This document shows, in pieces, positions 8,329 to 16,530 of a DNA stretch of 17,146 bases (position 1 is its first letter; the number at the start of each line of letters is the position of its first letter). A model generated the notes under the pieces. The model was not told the origin of the DNA. It ran no database searches and worked only from the letters and a program-made list of their open reading frames with translations. This stretch comes from Pelagophyceae sp. CCMP2097 (lineage: Eukaryota > Sar > Pelagophyceae): the NCBI GenBank assembly GCA_026770575.1, contig MU657418.1, positions 23,855 to 41,000 on the forward strand, in the 5' to 3' direction. A program made the position numbers and the translations under genes.

Positions 8329-8524
8329 AGGAGCAGCGACGGCGTCTTCGGGTCGGGTTGCTCAATTCGTGCCAAACCCAAAGGGTAGTAGTGGGTTCGA
8401 CCGAACCCGCCTTTGGGTTTGGGTTTGGTCCATGGCCAGACCCGCGGGTATATGGGCAAGGCCAAAACGCGCAAACCCGGCAAACCCGACGCGCGGATTG
8501 AAGGGCAAACCCGTCGCTGCTCCT
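8329..8524 (-). mobile_element. Element R3, perfect 14-bp terminal inverted repeats
   Basis: The clearest copy of the element: AGGAGCAGCGACGG at 8329-8342 and its exact reverse complement at the right end (8511-8524), about 196 bp in all. The interior shares the GGGTCGGGTTG, TTTGGGTTTGG and CGCAAACCCGGCAAACCCG blocks with R2 in inverted orientation. It has no coding capacity. No target-site duplication was seen. It borders the 13-bp array that begins at about 8527. Confidence 0.75.
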
Positions 8525-8526
8525 AT

Positions 8527-8645
8527 CTCCGGCTCCTCAAGACGGCCCCTCGAGACGGCCCCTCGAGACGACCCTTCGAGACGGCCCCTTTCGACGGCCA
8601 TTCGAAACGACCCCTCAAGACGGCTCCTACAGAGGCTCGATCGGT
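8527..8645 (-). repeat. 13-bp satellite, inverted orientation
   Basis: Units of GGCCCCTCGAGAC type (reverse complement of GTCTCGAGGGGCC) follow element R3 directly. This mirrors 2453-2745, where the 13-bp array precedes element R2 on the plus strand. Confidence 0.85.
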
Positions 8646-10500
8646 CCCTTGGATGATCGCTTGGGCGGTTCCTTGGACGGTCCCTCGACAGGCCTTCTGT
8701 GACGGTCGCTTTGACGGCGGTTTCTCGACGGTCCCTTGGACGGTCACTCGGCTGCCGGCCCCTCGAATACGGTCCCTCTGCGGCGTCCCCTCGGACAAGC
8801 CCTCGGACGGTCCCTCGGACGGTCGCTCTAACGGTTCCTCGGACGGTCCCTCGGACGGTCGCTTGGACCGTCGCTCTGACGGTCCCTCGACGGTCCCTCG
8901 GACGATCCCTTGGGCGGTCCTTTCGATAGTTCCTTTGGACAGTTCCATTGGACAGTTCCTTTGGGCAGTTCCGTTGGAGAGTCCCTTGGAGGGTCCCTCG
9001 ACGGCCCCTCTACGACGGTCCCGTGGATGGTCCATGGGACGGTCGTTTGGACGGCCGCTCGACTGCGGCCCCTCTGCGACGTCCCGCGGGCGAACCCTCG
9101 GACGGACCCTGTGAAGGTCCCTTGGGCGGGCCCTTGGACAGTCCTTTTGGACAGTTCCTTGGGCGGCCCCTTGAGCTTTCTCTCGACGGGTCCTCTGCAA
9201 CGGTCCCGTGGACGGTCCTTCGGACGGTTTGTTTGGATGGTCCCTCAAACGGTCCCTCGGACGGCCCCTTGGGCGGTCCTTTGGACACTTCCTTTGGACT
9301 GTTCCTTGGACGGTCCCTTGGACGGTCCCTCGACGGTTCCTTGTCGGTCCCTTTGTGGCAGTCCCATGTAGGGTCCCTCGGACGGTCCCTTGGGCGGTCG
9401 CTCGGCTGCCGTCTCCTCGACAGCGGCTCCTCTGCATCCCTCTGGGCGGTCCCTCAGACGAGCCCTCGGACGGTCGCTTGGATGGTCCGTCTGACACTCC
9501 CTCGGGCGGTCGCTTGGGCGATCCCTTGGACAATTCCTTTGGACAATTCCTTTGAGGCTCCTTCGACGGGCCCTCTGTGACCATTGCTTTGACTGCGGTT
9601 TCTCGACGGTTCCTTGGACGATCACTCGGCTGCCGACCCCTCGACTGCAGCCCCTCTGCGACGTCCCCTGGACGGGCCCTCGGACGGTCGCTCTGACGGT
9701 TCCTCGGACGGTCGCTCGGACGGTCCCTTGGAGGGTCCCTCGACGGTCCCTCTACGACGGACCCGTGGACGGTCCACGGGACGGTCGTTTGGACGGCCGC
9801 TCGACTGCGGCCCCTCTGCGACGTTCCGCGGGCGGACCCTCGAACAGACCCTGTGACGGTCCCTTGGGTGGGCCTTTGAACAGTCCTTATGGACAATTTC
9901 TTGGGCGGTCCCTTGAGCTATCTCTCGACGGGCCCTCGACGGGTCCTCTGCGACGGTCCCGTGGACAGTCCTTCGGACGGTCGTTTGGATGGTCCCTTGA
10001 ACAGTGCCTCGGACGGTCCCTTGGGCGGTCCTTTGGACACTTCCTTTGGTCGGTCCCTTGGACGGTCCCTTGGGCAGTCTCTCGGATGGTCCCTCTGCGA
10101 CGGCCCCTTTGACGGTCCTTTCGACGGTTCCTTCGACCGATCCCTTGGACGGTCCCTCGACGGTTCCTCGTCGGTCCCTTTGCGGCAGTCCCGTGTAGGG
10201 TCCCTTGGACGGTCCCTTTGGCGGTCGCTCGGCTGCCGTCTTCTCGACTGCGGCTCCTCTGCATCCCTCTGGGCGGTCCCTCGGACGGGCCCTCGGATGG
10301 TTCCTCGGGCGGTCCCTTGGGCGGTCCCTTGGACAATTCCTTTGGACGATTCCTTTGAGGGTCCCTCGACGGGCCCTCTGTGACGGTTCCTTTTGATGGC
10401 GGCCCCTCGACGGTCCCTTGGATGGTCACTCGGCCCCTCGACTGCAGCCCCTCTGTGACGCTCCCTGAGCGGGCCCTCGAAATGTCGCTCGGACGGGCCC
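8646..10500 (-). repeat. 12-bp satellite with higher-order repeat of about 0.8 kb
   Basis: The basic unit GGTCCCTCGGAC (reverse complement of GTCCGAGGGACC) repeats throughout. A larger period is superposed. The segment with TTTCTCGACGGT, CACTCGGCTGCCG and CCCCTCTGCG near 8720 recurs near 9598 and, partly, near 10400. GGACGGCCGCTCGACTGCGG occurs near 9050 and 9790. The segment CTCTGCATCCCTCTGGGCGG occurs near 9428 and 10256. Offsets are therefore about 740-880 bp. The long minus-strand frame of about 457 codons here is a reading of the repeat, not a gene. The block is an inverted, longer relative of 1591-2452. Confidence 0.88.
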
Positions 10501-10654
10501 TCTCTCAAACCGTATGGCATCCCGTGCGAGAAACGTTGAAGGGCCCGAACTCGCGCCTCTGGCAAGGAAACTGCGTGGGATAGGGCCCTTCAAAGAGGCC
10601 GGACAAGTGATCGTGCTGAGGCCTCGACCGCCAAAGATGCAAGGGCCCGTCCGT
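10501..10654 (-). repeat. Segment homologous to 1390-1590, inverted
   Basis: On the minus strand this reads CACGGGATGCCATACGG, TTGCCAGAGGCGCG, GGCCTCTTTGAAGGGCC and GCACGATCACTTG in the arrangement of 1390-1590. It links the 12-bp array to element R4, so the copied unit is the entire element-segment-array-element block and not only the satellite. Confidence 0.8.
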
Positions 10655-10805
10655 TCGCCGAACCCAAAGGGTCGCGGCTTTGTCAAACGACCCGTCTTCG
10701 AAGGGTCGGGTTCGGGCCAGACGCGCGGGTAAACGGGGTCGGCCAAAACGCACGGCAGACCCGATCCGTGGGTCTTCAGGGCAAACCCAAACCGTCCCTG
10801 CTCCT
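10655..10805 (-). repeat. Element R4 (one clear terminus)
   Basis: A copy of the AGGAGCAG element: its right end ACCGTCCCTGCTCCT matches the terminus of R2. The interior shares CGACCCGTCTTCGAAGGGTC, CAGACGCGCGGGT and GGGTCTTCAGGG with R1 and R6. The left end is diverged. It has the same orientation as R3, so the two flank the satellite block as direct repeats. Confidence 0.7.
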
Positions 10806-10849
10806 GGATTTCATCAAAAAGAGGTATGTGTCACCAAAGCACGGTCCAC

Positions 10850-11362
10850 GCGACCTTTCGAGGGGCCGTCTCGAGTGGCCGTCTCGAAGGGCCGTTTCAA
10901 GAGACCGCTTCGAGGGACACTCTCAGGGGCAGTCTCGAGTGGTCGTTTCGAAGGGACCGTTTCGAGGGACCGTTTCGAGGGGCCGGGGAGAGTGGCCTTC
11001 TTGAGGGGCTGACTCGAGGGGCCCTCCAAAGGCGCCGTTTCGAGGCGCCGTCTCAAGAGGCCGGCATGAGGGGTCTTCTCGAAAGGGCCGTCCAAAGGCG
11101 CCGTTTCGAGGGGCCTTCGAGACGGGGCTCTTTCGAGGCACCGTCGCATGCGCCGTCTCGAGCGGCCGTCTTGAGGCGCCGTTTCGAAGGGCCGCCTCGA
11201 GGGGCCCTCTTGAGGGGTCGCCCAGAGGCGCCGTTCCGAGAGGCCACTTCGAGTGGCGTCTCGAGGGGCCGTCTCGAAGGACCGTCTAAAGGGGCCGTTT
11301 CGAGGGACCCTCTCGAAGGGCTTGCGAGAGGGACCGCCGAGAGGGGCCGTCTCGTAGAGCCG
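10850..11362 (+). repeat. 13-bp satellite array (GTCTCGAGGGGCC)
   Basis: A tandem array with 13-bp spacing: GTCTC starts at 10868, then 10881, then a GTTTC variant at 10894. Units alternate GTCTCGAGTGGCC, GTTTCGAGGGACC and GTCTCAAGAGGCC. It lies between element R4 and remnant R5, in the opposite orientation to the neighbouring array at 8527-10500. The frames of 100-196 codons here are repeat readings. Confidence 0.85.
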
Positions 11363-11365
11363 TCT

Positions 11366-11414
11366 GAAACCCACGGCAAACCCGCGGGTCTTCAGGGCGC
11401 CCGTTTCTGCTCCT
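11366..11414 (-). repeat. Element remnant R5
   Basis: About 48 bp ending TTTCTGCTCCT, with CGCGGGTCTTCAGGG inside, matching the right end of R4. It is a truncated copy that closes the 13-bp array. Confidence 0.6.
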
Positions 11415-11479
11415 GAAACGGGCCGTGAAAAGCCTTGCCGACGTCGGCCAGCGCAGCTTTTCGCGATTAGGAAAAATAG

Positions 11480-14400
11480 GTTCGCCCGGCGCGTCGAGGG
11501 TCTCTTCGAGACGGCGTCGACGTGCTCCGGCGCCGTCGTGCGCGGTCTGTCGGAGACGAAGACGGCGAAGCTGGTCCACGCGCGCAGGAGGCTGCGTTCG
11601 TCGGACGTGGCGGGTGCGGACGTTTCAATTGTTCAATTGTTCAATTTGTCGACTTGAACTCGCCGCCTCGCTTAGGCTCGGACCCAAACGGAAAAGCGAG
11701 CCGTCTTAAATTCCAGGCCGCGCTGACGGGCGTCGTCGGCGTCGCTTTGCTGCCGACTGAGGCCGAATTCCAAGATTCGGCCAAAGAAACTGCGGCCATA
11801 GTCGCCACGCTGGCCTTTGGCGCGCCGTGCGCTGCCTTTTGCACAAAGACCCGTTCAAAGAGTCGCCTGAATCGGGGCCTTTTTTTTACATGTTGGCACC
11901 TTTTCGTTGACATGCTGGCATCGGGGCATCGGGGCCCTCTGTACATGGTCGCAGCGCCAAAAGGCCCTATCCAAAAGGCCCTTGCCAAAGGGACTTTGGG
12001 ACAGGCATCTTCACGGCAACTTGTCGCGGCGACGTCGCCACGGCGACCTCGTCGAAGAGACCTCGTTACAGGGACCTCGTCGCGGGGACCTCGTCACAGG
12101 CTTCTTCCCGCAGGCTTCTTCTATCAAGGTTCTTGGATGAGGACCGTGTCGTAGCAAGCTCCTCATGGGGACATTGTCAGAGGGACCTTGTCGCGGGACT
12201 TTTTCAAGAGGACGTCTCACAGGGGGGGCTTAAAAGAGCCCCCCCCCTCAAAAATGGTCCTTGTCACGGGGTCTTTGCTAGAGGGACTTTTTCAGAGGGA
12301 TCTTGTCACAGGGACCTTGCCACGGTGACCTTGCCGCAGGAACCTCCTCATGGGGACCTTGGTTAGAGGGACTTCGTCGCGGGGTTCGTCTCGCTGGGAC
12401 CTTGTCGCAGGGACCTCGTCACAGGGTTCTTCTCACAGGGACCTTGTCAAAGGAACCTTTTCAAAGGGACCTTGCCGCGGGGTTTCGTGTCACAGGAACC
12501 TTGCCACAGGGACCTTGTCGCGGGGACCTTGTCGCGGGGTTTGTGTCACAGGGACCTTGTCACGGGGACCTTGTCACAGGGACCTTGCCACGGGACTCTT
12601 GCTATAGGAACCTTGTCACGGGGACCTTGTCACGGGGTTCTTGTTACGGGGACCTTGTCACGGTGACCTTGTTATAGGAACCTTGTCACGGGGTTCTTGT
12701 CACAGGAACCTTGCCACGGGGACCTTGACACAGGGATCTTGTCACGGGGCTCTTGTCACAGGAACCTTGTCACAGAGACCTTATCACTGTGACACCTTGT
12801 CACAGGGTTCTTGTCGCAGGGGAATTGTCTCGGGAGACGTGTCACCTTGTCACAGGGTTCTTCTCACAGGGACCTTGTCGCAGGGACCTTGTCGTGGGGT
12901 TCGTGTCACAGGGACCTTGTCTCGTGGTTGTTCTCACAGGGAACTTGTCGCAGGAACCTTGCCGCGGGGACCTTTGCCACAAAGACGGGGGCCTCGTCAC
13001 GGAGTCGGCGTCGGGGATTTTGTCACAGGGATTTTGTCACATGGACCTTGTCGCGGGGACCTCGTCGCAGGGACCTCGGCGCGAGGACCCGGTCAAAGGG
13101 GGCCTTGTCAAAGGGGACCTTGTAGCTCTTTTCACAAAGACCTTGTCGCAGGGTTCTTGTCGCAGGAACCTTGTCACGGGTTCTTGGCAGAGGGGCCTTG
13201 TAACAGAGGGGCGACGTCGAGGGACCGGATAGGGGTTCCTTCCTCGGCGCGTTGTAGTAAGGATCTCGTCACGGGACACTTGTCACGGGGACCTTGTCAA
13301 TGGGGCCTCGTCACGGGGACCTTGTCACGACGGGGCCCTTGGGCAGCAACCTCATCACAGGGATCTTGCCACAAGGGTGCTTTCGCCTTGTCAAAGGGAC
13401 CTTGTCAAGTGATCTCGTCACGTGAAATTTATCACGGGACCCTGTCATGGGACCCTGTCACAACGACCTCGTCGCGGCGTTGTCTGATAAGGCCCTTCTC
13501 AAAGGAACTTACAAGGACCTTGCCACAGGGCCCGTGTCACAGGGTTCTTTTCACAAGGACTGTGTCACGGGGACCTCGTCGCAGGTACCTTGACGTGATG
13601 TCTGTCGCGGAAACCTCGTCAAAGGACCTTGCTACAAGGATCTTGGCACGGGGCCCTTTTCACAAAGACGCTTTCACGGGGACCTTGTCACAGGGCTGTT
13701 GTCATAGAGACCTTGGCATCGGGATCTTGTCACGCTTTCACGGGTCCCTTGCCACAGGGTCCCTGTCACAGGGACCGTGTCACAGCGTCTTTGTCACAGG
13801 GCCCTTGCCACAGAGACTTGTCGCACAGAGACTTGTCACACGGACCTTTACGGGACCTTGTCACGGGGACCTCGTCACAGCGACCTTGTCATATGAATCT
13901 CGTCAAAGGGATCTTGTCACAGGAGCCTTGGCACAGGGGCCTTGGCACAGGGACTGCCACAAGGACCTTGTCATAGGAATCTCGTCAAAGGGACCTCGTC
14001 ACTGGGGCCTTCGTCGCGGGGACCTCGCTACGGGGACCTTGGAATGGGGACCGTGCCATGGGACCTCTTCGCAGGGATGTTGCCACGTGACTTTGTCACG
14101 GGGATCTTGTCAGAGACATGTTGTCAGAGGGAACTTTGCCGGGGGGACCTCGTCAAAGGGGACCTCGTCAAAGGGACAATGTCGTAAGGACCTTGTCACA
14201 AGGTTCTTGTGTCTCGACTTTTTCGCGGGGACCTTGTCACCATAGGGACCTCATCACAGGAACCTCGTCGCAGGGACCTCGTCGCAGGGACCTTGTCGCA
14301 GGGTTCTTGGAATAGGGGCCTTGTCATAAGAACCTCGTCACGGGGACCCTGTCAGAGGGACCTTATCACAGGAAACTTGTATCGGGACTTGGTCGCAGCG

Positions 14401-16258
14401 ACGCGGGGACGTCGTCTGATAGGACCCTTGTCAAAGGACCTCGCCACAGGGCCCGTGTTACAGGGTTCTTGCCACAGGGACTTTGTCACAGGAACCTCGT
14501 CGGAGGTACCTTGACGGGGCGTTTGTCACAGGAGTCTTGTCACACCGTGTGACGGGGAACTTCTCACAGCGACGTCGTCATACCTGACCACGGGACCCCG
14601 TCACAGGGACCTTGTCAAAGGGACCTTGCGACGGAGACGTCGTTCGGGGGAACGTGTCCCGGGACTTTGTCATTAGACAATGCCACAGGGACCTTGTCGG
14701 AGGCAGGGACCTTGTCGGAGGGTCCTTGTCTTCGGCGGCGTTGTCACAGGGACCTTGTCAAAGGGGCCTTTGTCACTGGGACCTCGGCACGGGGACCTCG
14801 ACTCTGGCCAGAGATACGATTTCGTAGAAACGTCCGTCAAAACGACCGTTTAAAAAAGACTAAACAGCTCGTAGGGGCACTCGCCGCCTCTGGTCCGCCG
14901 GCGACGGCACGCTCGGCTGCGACGAGCAGCGCATGCTCGGCGCCATGATGGCTTTCTACCACGCGTTTGATGCCCGAGACGTGCGTGCAACGGAAACTTG
15001 AAACTCTTTGAAAAATTAAAACAATTAAAAATTAAAAATTAAGGAAACCCGCTAGGTCGAGGCCATGGAGCGCATCTGGCACAACGAAAAGGCGGCGGGG
15101 GGGGCGCCGCACGCCGTGGAAGCCGCGGAGGGCGGCAACGCCGACGCCGGAGGCCACGCATCTTCCACAGAGGGCGATTGCGCAAACCCGCTGCTGCCCA
15201 CGTGCGCGCACCCCGGGTGCGTCCCCAACGTGTGTGCACCCTGGGTGCGCGCCGGAGTCGACCTACGCTCCCTTTTTCGACGTGCAGTCGCGCTGCCAGG
15301 CGGCCGCTGGCGCGCGGCTTCGAGGCTGTTATGGCCTCTTGGCGAGGCGGGCGGCCGCGTCCCGGTTCTTTTGACCACTTTTTGGGCCAAATCAAAAGTC
15401 CTCGATACCGAGGCGTTCCCCCACCCAAGAGACGCCCTCCGACGGACCAGGAGGCCGCATTGAGACGGCCGGAGAGGCGATCTTGAAGAGGGGCCGAGGA
15501 GGCGGCCTTCGAGACGGTCCTGAAGACGGTCCTGATGACGGCTTTCGAGTCGGCATCTAGACGGCCGGGGGCCCTCTTGATGGCTCTCGAGACGGCCTCG
15601 AGACGGTCCCATGACGGCCTCGAGACCAACCTAAGACGGCCCTCGAGGTGGCCTTCGAGGTGGTCTTCGAGGCAATTATAAAGACGGCCTCAAGACGGCC
15701 CTCGAGACGGCCTCTGGACGGGGCCCTCTAGACGGCCCCGAGACAGGGTCCTGAAGGCGCCCCCAAGACGGTCCTCGGGACGATCCTTGAGACGGTCCTT
15801 TCGAGAGGGTCCTTCAGACGGCCCTCGAGGCGGACCCAAGTCGGCCTCTTTGGCGGCCCTCGGTCTTAAGACGCCCTCGAGGCGGTTCCGTCGAGGCGGT
15901 CCGGAGGGCGGGCGGTCGTCGAGATGCGACTCCCACTTCCAAAAAATTAAAAAATTAAAAATTAAAAATTAAAAATTAAAAATAGGCATATTGCGCCACC
16001 CCGCCAATTCGTCCGTCGACCACTTCGGTCTCGGCGTCTCCGACGTCCGCGTCGTCGCCGGCGGCGAATTAGGCTGGGCGACGTGCCGAGAGCGCGTCGG
16101 CGACGGCTTGATCCAGGCCACCAACGCCTTTGTTCAAGGGTGCGTCCAGAAACCCGCGTAGTAAACCGATCGAAAACCCGCGCAGGCCGACCGGCGCCTG
16201 GAAGATCGCGCACCACCACGGCTCCCTAGAGTTCCAACCCGCCGACCCGCAGAGGTGA
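11480..16258 (+). CDS. SnoaL-like (NTF2-superfamily, DUF4440-type) domain protein, seven exons, 5' end not fixed
   Basis: The C-terminal exons fit a SnoaL-like domain: 14875-14980 (CDEQRMLGAMMAFYHAFDARD), 15056-15216 (VEAMERIWHN...TCAHPG), 15288-15346 (GFEAVMASWR), 15986-16139 (VSDVRVVAGGELGWATC, ATNAFVQG) and 16186-16258 (TGAWKIAHHHGS, stop TGA). The order FY-AF-ARD, HPG, EAVMASWR, ATN, AWKIAHHH is that of the family. Such proteins are small cone-shaped folds whose ligands vary, so no reaction is assigned. Every join keeps phase. Two upstream exons, 11480-11613 and 11676 to about 11826, are open and phase-compatible (VEGLFETASTCSGAVV; RLKFQAALTGVVGVALLP), but their link across 3 kb of satellite is inferred. 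The donor after 15346 is GC, not GT. Earlier exons may be those of the gene starting at 6770. Confidence 0.7.
11985..14805 (+). repeat. 14-bp satellite array (GTCACAGGGACCTT) in a 3-kb intron
   Basis: The unit is 14 bp: near 12545 GTCAC starts recur at exactly 14-base spacing. Variants include GTCACGGGGACCTT, GTCGCAGGGACCTC and GTCAAAGGGACCTT. Since 14 is not a multiple of 3 and no phase contains a stop, one frame cycles through all three phases and reads as a 14-residue repeat. This explains the spurious 534-codon frame at 12641-14245. A higher-order duplication of about 0.93 kb is visible: GTCTGATA...GTACCTTGACG near 13482-13592 and 14414-14515. The array probably fills the intron between 11826 and 14875. 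Confidence 0.9.
15012..15042. repeat. ATTAAAA repeat inside a short intron
   Basis: Three to four ATTAAAA-type units lie in the 75-bp intron 14981-15055, shortly before its 3' splice site (CGCTAG). The same 7-bp repeat abuts the acceptor of a later intron of this gene at 15985. Confidence 0.75.
15487..15910 (-). repeat. 13-bp-type satellite, inverted, in the SnoaL-gene intron
   Basis: Units of GACGGCCCTCGA type (reverse complement of TCGAGGGCCGTC), spaced 11-14 bp and quite diverged. They fill most of the 639-bp intron between the exon ending EAVMASWR (15346) and the exon starting at 15986. The open frames on both strands here are repeat readings. Confidence 0.8.
15941..15984. repeat. 7-bp ATTAAAA tandem repeat next to a 3' splice site
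   Basis: ATTAAAA repeats five to six times with 7-8 bp spacing and runs directly into the acceptor AATAG|GCATATTG at 15984-15985. It replaces the usual pyrimidine tract on this strand with an A/T tract. It matches the repeat at 15012-15042. Confidence 0.85.
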
Positions 16259-16290
16259 CCGCTAACGCACGCTTCGCAACAAAAGCCCCC

Positions 16291-16425
16291 GGCGCTGTGT
16301 TCGGGTCGGGTTGCTCAAGTTGTGCCAAACTGGAAGGGTCGCGGGTCTGTCGAAAAACCAAGCCATTCTTCTTCTTCGAAGGGTCGGGCCAGACGCGCGG
16401 GTCGCGGGTTTGCCGGGTGATTGGC
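16291..16425 (-). repeat. Element R6 (degenerate) between convergent genes
   Basis: Shares TTCGGGTCGGGTTGCTCAA, TGTGCCAAAC, CTTCGAAGGGTCGGGCCAGA and CGGGTTTGCCGGGT with R3 and R4. The AGGAGCAG terminus is not preserved. It lies in the 272-bp gap between the stop of the SnoaL-domain gene (16258) and the stop of the minus-strand membrane protein (16531). The rest of the gap shows no other feature. Confidence 0.65.
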
Positions 16426-16530
16426 AACTTGTATAACTTCAAAGGAGATGGGGCAGTGGGCGCTCTTCGACGTCGCGGGCGGGGCCGCGGCCGCTTAAGC
16501 TTCGACGCTCAACAGCGGGGCTGCAGCCGC

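Noticed and set aside
8523..9896. Minus-strand open frame of 457 codons, rich in RPRD, GPSE and TVQG
   Set aside because: It is a reading of a stop-free 12-bp satellite; all frames on both strands are open for long stretches, and no domain or splice logic is present.
12641..14245. Plus-strand open frame of 534 codons with 14-residue repeats
   Set aside because: The 14-bp unit has no stop in any phase, so one frame passes through all three phases. The array lies where an intron is predicted.
11985..14805. CRISPR array
   Set aside because: Units are contiguous 14-mers without unique spacers, in a eukaryotic context.
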